Counted from the stretch's first letter, positions 1-4,831 are shown. The stretch: DNA of 5,195 bases from Candidatus Thorarchaeota archaeon (GCA_029855925.1 JAGSHP010000185.1:1-5195), one strand, 5' to 3'. Numbers and translations: made by a program. Notes: generated by a model not told the origin, from the sequence alone.

Positions 1-1
1 C

Positions 2-121
2 GTAGTTGAGGTGCAGAGCCTGAATGCAGAGCTCCTCGCGCCGGGTACCCATCCGGGCCGACTTGTTGTCTGGACCAAGTCCGCCATCGAGCGGCTGGAA
101 AAGGAGCGACTATTCCTGTGA
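2..121 (+). CDS. rpl4: Large ribosomal subunit protein uL4 (L4/L1e), C-terminal fragment
   Basis: This is the last 39 codons of a gene that begins before the window. The frame starting at base 2 stays open to a TGA at 119-121. The peptide contains [19 protein letters not shown] and ends in ERLFL, which is the characteristic C-terminus of archaeal/eukaryotic-type uL4. In that family this end follows a long RNA-binding globular domain, which is not visible here. uL4 binds 23S rRNA and lines the peptide exit tunnel. It sits directly upstream of uL23 with only 13 bases between stop and start, the standard archaeal order uL3-uL4-uL23-uL2. Identification rests on the C-terminal motif and on gene order. 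The 5' part is missing only because the window begins inside the gene. Confidence 0.9.
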   Translation, partial: VVEVQSLNAELLAPGTHPGRLVVWTKSAIERLEKERLFL

Positions 122-134
122 GAGGTGTGATGCG

Positions 135-398
135 ATGAGAGATCCTAACGAAGTCATTATTCGTCCGGTTGTCACAGAGGCAAGCCTCGAGGCTGTTGAT
201 AATGCCAACAAGCTAACATTCTACGTCGCTCTCAAGGCCAACAAGAACACTATCAAGTGGGCTGTTGAGTCCCTCTATGATGTTGTTGTGGAAAAAGTGA
301 ATACCCTTATCCTCCCCGATGGGCGGAAAAAGGCGTTTGTGCGACTTGCACCGGAATACAGTGCTGCCGATGTCGCCACCAAGCTTGGCATATTCTAA
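135..398 (+). CDS. rpl23: Large ribosomal subunit protein uL23 (L23)
   Basis: This 87-residue protein is the usual size for archaeal uL23, which binds 23S rRNA domain III at the tunnel exit and forms part of the docking site for SRP and nascent-chain factors. The N-terminus reads MRDPNEVIIRPVVTEASL and the C-terminus reads VRLAPEYSAADVATKLGIF, both family hallmarks. I chose the ATG at 135 because it gives the canonical N-terminus and has a GAGGTG Shine-Dalgarno at 122-127, right after the uL4 stop, with 7 bases of spacing. An upstream in-frame ATG at 24 would add 37 residues encoded inside uL4 with no homology to the family, so it is rejected. The usual TEKSL segment reads TEASL here, a minor variation. 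It is co-transcribed with uL4 and uL2. Confidence 0.96.
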   Translation: MRDPNEVIIRPVVTEASLEAVDNANKLTFYVALKANKNTIKWAVESLYDVVVEKVNTLILPDGRKKAFVRLAPEYSAADVATKLGIF

Positions 399-405
399 GG
401 AGGTG
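397..405 (+). promoter_or_regulatory. Strong Shine-Dalgarno of uL2
   Basis: AAGGAGGTG begins within the uL23 TAA stop codon and lies 5 bases before the uL2 ATG. It is complementary to the conserved archaeal 16S rRNA 3' end. It is the longest such match in the window and fixes the uL2 start. The overlap with the uL23 stop suggests translational coupling of the two genes. Confidence 0.85.
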
Positions 406-410
406 CTTGA

Positions 411-1133
411 ATGGGTAGACGAGTTCTAGTCCAGCGAAAGGGGAGAGGTACGACTCAGTGGCGCAATCGTAGCCACACGCGTATTGCTCCTGTTAGACAT
501 CCGAAGTGGGTTCCCGAAAAGACCTACGTTGGAAAGGTCGTTGCTCTCTATCACGAGCCTGGTAGAGGTGCACCTCTTGCAGAGATCAAGTACGAGGGCG
601 AGTCCAAGCTACACTACATGGTGGCCCCAGAAGGGGTACAGGTTGGGCAAACAATCGAGTGCGGTATTAATGCCTCTCTCGCCAACGGCAATACACTGAT
701 GCTTGAACACATCCCTGAGGGTACCCCCATCTTCAACATTGAGGGATCCCCTGGTGATGGTGGAAAGTTCGTTCGAGCCTCAGGACTTGCAGCCACAATT
801 GTTTCGATTGACAAGACAAAGGCGATTGTACGACTGCCAAGTGGCAGACAGAAGGCCTTTAGCCCACGTTGCAGAGCGACTATTGGAATAGTTGCCGGTG
901 GCGGTCGTCAGGAGAAACCATTCCTCAAGGCTGGTGCGGTCTGGCATCACACCCGGCCGAAGGCGCGTAAATGGCCTGTTGTTCGTGGTACTGCTATGAA
1001 TGCATGTTCCCATCCACACGGTGGTGGTTCGCATCAATCACCAGGTCGACCGACAACAGTTAGTCGACACGCACCACCAGGTCGTAAGGTGGGCAATATT
1101 GCTGCACGGCGAACGGGTCGCAAGAACCGCTAG
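411..1133 (+). CDS. rpl2: Large ribosomal subunit protein uL2 (L2/L8e)
   Basis: The 240-residue product has the normal length for archaeal uL2, a primary 23S rRNA-binding protein near the peptidyl-transferase centre and needed for subunit association. Recognisable blocks are the N-terminal basic segment MGRRVLVQRKGRGT, IPEGTPIFNIEGSPGDGGK (102-119), LPSGRQKAFSPRCRATIGIVAGGGR (142-166), and the hallmark HPHGGG loop (201-206) followed by SPGRPTTVSRHAPPGRKVG and a terminal AARRTGRKNR. The start is set by the AAGGAGGTG at 397-405. The residue before HPHGGG is Ser200 where most homologues have Asp (VDHPHGGG). The gene is followed at once by a terminator-like hairpin, so it appears to be the last gene of its operon instead of leading into uS19. 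Confidence 0.97.
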   Translation: MGRRVLVQRKGRGTTQWRNRSHTRIAPVRHPKWVPEKTYVGKVVALYHEPGRGAPLAEIKYEGESKLHYMVAPEGVQVGQTIECGINASLANGNTLMLEHIPEGTPIFNIEGSPGDGGKFVRASGLAATIVSIDKTKAIVRLPSGRQKAFSPRCRATIGIVAGGGRQEKPFLKAGAVWHHTRPKARKWPVVRGTAMNACSHPHGGGSHQSPGRPTTVSRHAPPGRKVGNIAARRTGRKNR

Positions 1134-1135
1134 TT

Positions 1136-1167
1136 GGAAGAGACCTTTTCTCTTCCCCTCTTTTTCT
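1136..1167 (+). terminator. Hairpin plus T-tract ending the ribosomal operon
   Basis: Three bases after the uL2 stop, GGAAGAGA (1136-1143) pairs perfectly with TCTCTTCC (1149-1156) around a CCTTT loop, giving an 8-bp stem. A pyrimidine run with TTTTTCTT (1161-1168) follows. Archaeal RNA polymerase terminates mainly on T-tracts, and the hairpin may also protect the 3' end. The element lies just where an operon boundary is expected, before the independently led RHH-ftsZ unit. Confidence 0.65.
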
Positions 1168-1201
1168 TAATTACTATCAAGTCCAGTTCTATTGTGTATA
1201 G
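1166..1201 (+). promoter_or_regulatory. Candidate promoter region of the RHH-ftsZ operon
   Basis: Two AT-rich archaeal TATA-like elements lie between the ribosomal terminator and the RHH gene: CTTAATTA (1166-1173) and TGTATAG (1195-1201). Allowing about 25 bases from TATA to transcription start, they would give leaders of roughly 60 and 35 bases before the ATG at 1258. The second overlaps the left arm of the inverted repeat at 1193-1214, so a protein bound there would block TBP. Neither has a convincing BRE, so the choice between them is inference. Confidence 0.35.
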
Positions 1202-1214
1202 TCGGTATTACACA
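1193..1214. promoter_or_regulatory. 22-bp inverted repeat, candidate operator for the RHH protein
   Basis: TGTGTA (1193-1198) and TACACA (1209-1214) are perfect inverted copies separated by 10 bases, centred 54 bases upstream of the RHH start codon. A related half-site, ATTGTGCA (1230-1237), repeats the left-arm flank ATTGTGTA (1191-1198) with one change, closer to the gene. Ribbon-helix-helix dimers insert a beta-sheet in the major groove of palindromic or repeated short sites and often repress their own promoter. Binding here is inferred from position and symmetry only. Confidence 0.45.
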
Positions 1215-1257
1215 CGTCCAAATGTTACCATTGTGCAATTCTCTTTGAGGACTTCCT

Positions 1258-1443
1258 ATGCGTTTGATTGCTGTCCATTTGCCCGAGAGAATTGTGGATG
1301 ACATTGAGCAACTTGTACAAAATGGTCACTATCCCAATCGATCAGAAACCATTCGGATTGCCATCCGCGATCTTCTCAAGAGAGAGCTATGGGAACGCAA
1401 GAACAACGAAACAGTGAGAATCGACGAGGGCCTAAGAAGATGA
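1258..1443 (+). CDS. CdrS-like ribbon-helix-helix (CopG family) transcriptional regulator
   Basis: The 61-residue protein has the complete RHH fold. A short DNA-binding strand (RLIAVHLPE, 2-10) is followed by helix A (about 11-22), the turn NGHYPNRSETIR (22-33), and helix B (about 28-44), ending in a charged tail. The turn closely matches the PNRSEAIR-type motif of CdrS, the short RHH regulator encoded next to ftsZ2 in haloarchaea and shown there to control ftsZ2 and cell division. Start support is GAGG at 1247-1250, 7 bases before the ATG. Its TGA overlaps the preferred ftsZ start codon as ATGA, so the two are almost certainly co-transcribed and translationally coupled. The family and operon are clear. 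Orthology to CdrS, rather than another CopG paralogue, rests on context and the turn motif. Confidence 0.88.
   Translation: MRLIAVHLPERIVDDIEQLVQNGHYPNRSETIRIAIRDLLKRELWERKNNETVRIDEGLRR
1426..1430 (+). promoter_or_regulatory. Shine-Dalgarno deciding the ftsZ start
   Basis: GAGGG inside the 3' end of the RHH gene lies 9 bases before the ATG at 1440, which itself overlaps the RHH TGA as ATGA. It favours 1440 over the upstream in-frame ATG at 1389. The 1389 start would overlap the RHH gene by 55 bases and add a charged 17-residue leader that does not resemble FtsZ N-termini. Confidence 0.6.
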
Positions 1444-2726
1444 AGTCGTTCATTGACTCTGCACGGGAACACAGTCGAGTGGAGAAATCATCGACTGCCT
1501 CACGGGATGTTGGGCAAGCAAGAATAGTTGTTGTCGGATGCGGTGGTGGAGGGAACAACACAATACGCAGGTTGATGACGATAGGTGTCCAGGGTGCTGA
1601 GTGTATTGCAATCAATACCGACAAACAGCACCTCGCAGTGACTCCCGCGCACAGGAAGCTTCTGATTGGCGAGAAGATAACACGTGGTCTTGGTGCTGGC
1701 GGTTATCCTCATGTAGGGCAGGCTGCAGCGGAGGAATCGGCCCCACAGATTGCCGAGATAATTCGAGATGCAGATCTTGTCTTTATTGCATCTGGCATGG
1801 GTGGTGGTACCGGAACTGGCAGTGCCCCTATAGTCGCAGAGATTGCAAAGAAGAATGATGCAATAGTGGTCGGAGTCGTGACTATGCCTTTTAGTCTTGA
1901 AAGAACCCGTATTGATAAGGCAAAGGCTGGTCTGGCCCGCCTTCAAGAATACGCTGATACCGTGGTCGTCATAGACAATCAAAAGTTGATGGAATTAGTT
2001 CCCGACCTCCCTCTGGAAGAGGCATTTGGCATTGCAGATGAGGTTCTCGCTGGAATGGTAAAGGGTATCACTGAGACCATCACGCTCCCCAGTCTCATTA
2101 ATCTGGACTATGCTGATGTCCGCTCAATCATCTGCAATGGTGGGGTCGCTCTCGTTGGAGTGGGCGAGGCCTCAGGTGAAAATCGCGCGGAGGCCGCCAT
2201 ACACAATGCTCTCGAGAGTCCACTTCTTGAGGTTGAGTGGTCTGGTGCCACTGGCGCCCTCATTCACATTACTGGCGGTCCGGACATGTCTCTTGCTGAG
2301 GCAAATAGAGTGGGTGAGCTAGTGTCCGACAGGATGAGCTCTGACGCCCAGGTCATCTGGGGTGCTAGGGTCGACCCGCGTCTGAGTGGCGTTTTGCGCG
2401 TGATGTTGATTCTCACGGGTGTTAAGAGTCCACAGCTACTGGCCCGCTCTAAGGATGAAACAACCCGTTCATCGAGCTCTTCTGAACATGGGCATCTGCG
2501 TGAACTTGGACTTCTCCGTCCCTCCCGCTCATCAGCAGGAGCACTTGATCCACGGAAGATTCGAGCAGATTTGAGGTCGATTGGCAAGTTTCCAGTTTCT
2601 TCTCCAAGGTCTTGGGAAGACAGACTCAAACCACCCCCTCGACGTGAAGCTCTCCGGAGAACGAAAGAGACCGAAGAAGTAGAAAAACGTCGTCTTGAGG
2701 ACCTCGGGCTCCGCAGACTATTGTGA
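1440..2726 (+). CDS. ftsZ2: Cell division protein FtsZ, archaeal FtsZ2 type
   Basis: This 428-residue tubulin-superfamily GTPase forms the cytokinetic ring. Visible motifs are the nucleotide loop GCGGGGNN (33-40), INTDKQHL (58-65), the tubulin signature GMGGGTGTG (119-127), IDNQKL (178-183), and the T7 loop NLDYADV (221-227), which keeps both acidic residues used for GTP hydrolysis across the subunit interface. HITGGPD (276-282) and VIWGARV follow. LINLDYAD, HITGGPD and INTDKQHL match FtsZ2 better than FtsZ1, whose equivalents are VNVDFAD and VVGGPD. The core ends near residue 334. A basic, Ser/Pro/Arg-rich tail of about 94 residues follows, probably disordered, ending EDLGLRRLL as a candidate C-terminal peptide for a membrane anchor such as SepF. 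A similar LRELGLLR occurs at 353-360. The first loop has GGGG where most FtsZ have GGAG. I chose the start by its ATGA overlap with the RHH gene and its SD; 1389 is the alternative. Confidence 0.95.
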   Translation: MKSFIDSAREHSRVEKSSTASRDVGQARIVVVGCGGGGNNTIRRLMTIGVQGAECIAINTDKQHLAVTPAHRKLLIGEKITRGLGAGGYPHVGQAAAEESAPQIAEIIRDADLVFIASGMGGGTGTGSAPIVAEIAKKNDAIVVGVVTMPFSLERTRIDKAKAGLARLQEYADTVVVIDNQKLMELVPDLPLEEAFGIADEVLAGMVKGITETITLPSLINLDYADVRSIICNGGVALVGVGEASGENRAEAAIHNALESPLLEVEWSGATGALIHITGGPDMSLAEANRVGELVSDRMSSDAQVIWGARVDPRLSGVLRVMLILTGVKSPQLLARSKDETTRSSSSSEHGHLRELGLLRPSRSSAGALDPRKIRADLRSIGKFPVSSPRSWEDRLKPPPRREALRRTKETEEVEKRRLEDLGLRRLL

Positions 2727-2825
2727 GCGGTCCCGATAGTCATTTATCTGATAAGGCAAGTCGCAGCAGCCTGCCTAATATCAACTAGAGTTGGCCAGAA
2801 TAACCTGTATCTTACAACATGTTAC
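2727..2825. other. Convergent intergenic gap with short palindromes
   Basis: This 99-base gap separates the ends of ftsZ (+) and the Sm-like gene (-). It contains TTATC-T-GATAA (2744-2754), a weak AGGCA/TGCCT pair (2754-2758 with 2772-2776), CAACT-AG-AGTTG (2782-2793) and AACATGTT (2816-2823). There is no T-tract in either direction, so no confident terminator can be called. Either gene could stop within this gap by a mechanism not visible in sequence. Confidence 0.3.
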
Positions 2826-3257
2826 CTATTCAAGGCCGTGCTGTTCCATCCATTCTTTTGCAATTGCTGCAACTCTCTCATAGAGTGGTCCCGATCCATC
2901 AACACCCTCAGGTGTGACTCTGATCTTGTTCATTACAACAATGACCCCAGTATCGGGGAAGAACCGTACACCACCTGGTGGAAACACCTTTTCGAGTTCC
3001 TTTGCAAGGCCCTCAAGGCTGACCTCTTTCTCAGTCACTGAGAAGGAAACAATGTGGTTACCGTAGATGAATATTCTTGGGAGACGGGTCTCATCATCAG
3101 TAACGACATCAGCCAGTACGAGACTAAGCGTGTTCTGATCAACGCCCTTTAGGACGCCAGTGTAGGTCTTTCCATCGGATGTTACCACTTGAATGGTCGC
3201 TCCAATCACGGATGCAAGTTCCCGATTGAAGGCTCTAGTTGCTGCGACTTCTGCCAT
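2826..3257 (-). CDS. Two-domain Sm-like archaeal protein (SmAP3-like)
   Basis: The 143-residue protein has an Sm fold in its N-terminal half. Sm1 is about 26-50 (TSDGKTYTGVLKGVDQNTLS and following) and Sm2 is about 61-74 (RIFIYGNHIVSFSV). A separate C-terminal domain (about 80-143) contains VFPPGGVRFFPDTGVIVV and ends in an amphipathic helix. Sm/Lsm proteins form rings that bind RNA. Single-domain SmAP1/SmAP2 are about 75-90 residues, so this length and extension point to the augmented SmAP3 type known from crenarchaea. The usual uridine-pocket residues are altered: Tyr65 precedes the Sm2 Gly-Asn where SmAP1 has Arg-Gly, and the Sm1 Asn is Ser. Oligo(U) binding is therefore doubtful. AGGTGA on the minus strand (3264-3269) lies 6 bases before the ATG. 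It is divergent from korB and apparently monocistronic. Confidence 0.87.
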   Translation of the reverse strand: MAEVAATRAFNRELASVIGATIQVVTSDGKTYTGVLKGVDQNTLSLVLADVVTDDETRLPRIFIYGNHIVSFSVTEKEVSLEGLAKELEKVFPPGGVRFFPDTGVIVVMNKIRVTPEGVDGSGPLYERVAAIAKEWMEQHGLE

Positions 3258-3308
3258 CTAATTTCACCTGTTTGAAGAATCGTCAAAGGGACAATCGCAA
3301 TTGGTCGT

Positions 3309-3316
3309 CTTAAAAG
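3309..3316 (-). promoter_or_regulatory. Candidate TATA box of the Sm-like gene
   Basis: On the minus strand this reads CTTTTAAG, centred about 55 bases before the start codon. A transcription start about 25 bases downstream would leave a leader of around 25-30 bases that includes the AGGTGA ribosome-binding site. It is the most TATA-like stretch on this side of the divergent gap. No clear BRE is seen. Confidence 0.35.
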
Positions 3317-3419
3317 CGATACTCATACGGCAGACACAACAGGATTCGACAATCAATGACTGTTTGAACCAAGACACATCTGATTCGTCAGACACTCTGA
3401 CCTGTTGCCGCCTGAGAAT

Positions 3420-3428
3420 AGTTATTAA
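3420..3428 (+). promoter_or_regulatory. Candidate TATA box of korB-korG
   Basis: AGTTATTAA lies about 45-50 bases before the TTG start of korB. Transcription would begin near 3450, leaving a short leader that still includes the AAGGTGAGGTG Shine-Dalgarno at 3455-3465. It is the best AT-rich match in the region. The assignment rests on composition and spacing only. Confidence 0.35.
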
Positions 3429-3454
3429 CCGCAACATGTGACCTCAACCATCGT

Positions 3455-3465
3455 AAGGTGAGGTG
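3455..3465 (+). promoter_or_regulatory. Double Shine-Dalgarno supporting the TTG start of korB
   Basis: AAGGTGAGGTG holds two overlapping matches to the archaeal anti-SD and ends 5 bases before a TTG codon at 3471. No ATG or GTG that suits the family N-terminus lies nearby. The first in-frame ATG is well inside the conserved TPP-binding region, so a TTG start is the natural reading. Confidence 0.7.
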
Positions 3466-3470
3466 TCCTA

Positions 3471-4298
3471 TTGACAGCATCGAATGTACACGTTTCGCGG
3501 CTCTACCTCAGAGAGGAAGCATTACCTACACCCTTCTGCCCTGGATGCGGTAATGGAATAATCACGAACGCTTTCTTCAAGGCAGTTCGGGATCTTGGTC
3601 ATGAGGATCTTAGTGGGTTCGCATTCGTTTCTGGAATTGGATGTGGCGCGTGGATTCCATCCCCCCACTTCAAGGCTGACACGCTCCATACAACCCACGG
3701 TCGGGCCATCGCCTTTGCTACTGGTCTCAAACTTGCGAGACCCGAACTCAATGTGGTGGTAATTAGTGGAGATGGGGACCTTGCAGCAATCGGTGGAAAC
3801 CATCTGATTCATGCTGCTCGAAGGAATATCGACCTGACAGTCATCTCGTCAACGAACTTCATCTATGGGATGACCGGAGGTCAAGTGGCACCAACTACCT
3901 TTACTGGCGATAGGACGACAACCTCGCCATATGGCAATCCAGAACGACCATTTGATCTTGCTCGACTGGTAGCTGCAGCAGGTGCTAACTATGTGGCCCG
4001 TTGGACGACTGCGCATCCTCTTCAAGCAGCACGTTCAATCCGCAAGGCATTGCAACGAAGAGGCTTCTCATTCATTGAAATCCTTAGCCAGTGTCCTACC
4101 GCCTATGGCCGTCGGACAGGTGCTGGATCTCCCCCTGACATGATCAAGTGGTTCAAGAGTCTACCAGTCCGTAAGAAGGATGAGCCTATAGTGCAGATGG
4201 TGCCCACAAAACATGGTCAGGATCTTGGGGAGTTTGCGGACCGGGATGAACCAGGCTTGGTGGAGATTCTGGCACACTTGAAAGAGCCAAAGAGGTGA
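3471..4298 (+). CDS. korB: 2-oxoacid:ferredoxin oxidoreductase, beta (TPP-binding) subunit
   Basis: The 275-residue subunit carries thiamine pyrophosphate in an enzyme that decarboxylates a 2-oxoacid oxidatively to its acyl-CoA while reducing ferredoxin. CPGCG (23-27), Cys58 in SGIGCGAW and Cys208 in SQCPTAYG give the four-cysteine pattern expected for a [4Fe-4S] cluster. GDGD (100-103) with IGGNHLIHAARRNIDLTVI and IYGMTGGQVAPTT (131-143) is the TPP/Mg site of the KorB branch. The usual NN of the TPP motif reads Thr128-Asn129. The second Asn, normally the metal ligand, is kept. Length is normal for KorB. The start is TTG, backed by a double Shine-Dalgarno. It overlaps or abuts the gamma subunit gene. 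2-Oxoglutarate is the usual KorB substrate, but the sequence alone does not exclude another 2-oxoacid. Confidence 0.93.
   Translation: MTASNVHVSRLYLREEALPTPFCPGCGNGIITNAFFKAVRDLGHEDLSGFAFVSGIGCGAWIPSPHFKADTLHTTHGRAIAFATGLKLARPELNVVVISGDGDLAAIGGNHLIHAARRNIDLTVISSTNFIYGMTGGQVAPTTFTGDRTTTSPYGNPERPFDLARLVAAAGANYVARWTTAHPLQAARSIRKALQRRGFSFIEILSQCPTAYGRRTGAGSPPDMIKWFKSLPVRKKDEPIVQMVPTKHGQDLGEFADRDEPGLVEILAHLKEPKR
4291..4298 (+). promoter_or_regulatory. Shine-Dalgarno deciding the korG start
   Basis: AGAGGTGA spans the korB stop codon. It lies 5 bases before a GTG at 4304, an ideal distance. An in-frame GTG at 4295 sits inside this very element, has no good SD of its own, but would give a classic GTGA overlap with the korB stop. 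I favour 4304. Confidence 0.6.
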
Positions 4299-4303
4299 GT
4301 GAT

Positions 4304-4831
4304 GTGAGAACCGAGATTAGAATTGCAGGCACTGGCGGAATGGGTGTAGTTCTTGCTGGAGTCCTTTTGGGTCATGCAGCCGTTGTTCATGAGGGGTTAG
4401 AGGCGATTCAGACACAGAGTTATGGGTCAGAGGCAAGAGGTACAGCTGCAAAGAGCGAGGTCGTCATTAGCGACGCACCAATTCGGTATCCGAAGGTCAT
4501 TAAGGCAGACTACAGTATCTTCATGTCACAGAAGGCCTTTGATATGTACATAGACGGTGCCAAAGACGGCAGCACAGTCATCATTGATCCCGACCTCGTG
4601 AAATGCGATTGCGGTGACCGTTATCACATCATCAAGGTTCCCGCCATGAGAACTGCTGACGAGCTTGGAACCCGTATGGTGTCAAATATGATCATGGTGG
4701 GCGCCCTCTCGGCAGTATCGTCTCTCATCTCACTTCACTCTCTGAAGGCATCTCTAAAGGACATCGTTCCCGAACGAACCATAGAGATGAATGTCCGTGG
4801 GCTTCATGCTGGTGCTGAACTAGTAGAATAG
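4304..4831 (+). CDS. korG: 2-oxoacid:ferredoxin oxidoreductase, gamma subunit
   Basis: The 175-residue protein (178 if it starts at the GTG at 4295) is the gamma domain that packs with the alpha and beta subunits and helps bind coenzyme A in this enzyme family. Features are an N-terminal strand RTEIRIAG followed by a glycine-rich turn GTGGMG (about 9-14, usually GxGGQG), QSYGSEARG (38-46), the segment KSEVVISDAPIRYPKV, and a C-terminal NVRGLHAGAE. Length is typical. It follows korB directly and must share its transcript. The Gln-to-Met change in the glycine turn is unusual but sits beside a kept glycine frame. No korA (alpha) or korD (ferredoxin-like delta) is adjacent, so a full enzyme needs partners encoded elsewhere. 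Its 3' end overlaps the convergent beta-grasp gene by 12 bases. Confidence 0.92.
   Translation: MRTEIRIAGTGGMGVVLAGVLLGHAAVVHEGLEAIQTQSYGSEARGTAAKSEVVISDAPIRYPKVIKADYSIFMSQKAFDMYIDGAKDGSTVIIDPDLVKCDCGDRYHIIKVPAMRTADELGTRMVSNMIMVGALSAVSSLISLHSLKASLKDIVPERTIEMNVRGLHAGAELVE

Larger units (their letters stand above)
3258..3470. other. Divergent intergenic region between the Sm-like gene and korB
   Basis: This 213-base region should carry both promoters and contains no credible small gene. TCTGA-TTCG-TCAGA (3379-3392) would form a 5-bp stem with a UUCG loop, closed by A-U instead of the extra-stable C-G pair. GATTCG occurs twice (3344-3349 and 3382-3387). No archaeal C/D-box or H/ACA layout is recognisable. 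Confidence 0.5.

Noticed and set aside
24..134. N-terminal extension of uL23 from an in-frame ATG at 24
   Set aside because: It lies entirely in the uL4 coding frame region, has no family similarity, and the ATG at 135 has a well-placed Shine-Dalgarno and the canonical MRDP start.
1389..1439. Earlier ftsZ start at 1389
   Set aside because: It would overlap the RHH gene by 55 bases and add a highly charged 17-residue leader; the ATG at 1440 has ATGA overlap and a GAGGG at suitable distance.
1500..1982. 160-codon open frame antisense to ftsZ, with no conserved motif
   Set aside because: It mirrors strongly conserved FtsZ codons; the predicted peptide is Cys/His/Thr-rich, low-complexity in feel, and has no recognised domain or ribosome-binding site. 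The same applies to the antisense frame at 2264-2743.
2754..2776. AGGCA/TGCCT hairpin as ftsZ terminator
   Set aside because: Only 5 base pairs around a 13-base loop and no T-tract follows.
3258..3470. Possible C/D-box guide RNA in the divergent gap
   Set aside because: CTGA-like tetramers occur, but no paired RTGATGA/CTGA C, D', C', D arrangement at the right spacing is visible.
3522..3812. Antisense open frame inside korB
   Set aside because: It is a shadow of the conserved TPP-binding region and shows no domain or translation signals of its own.
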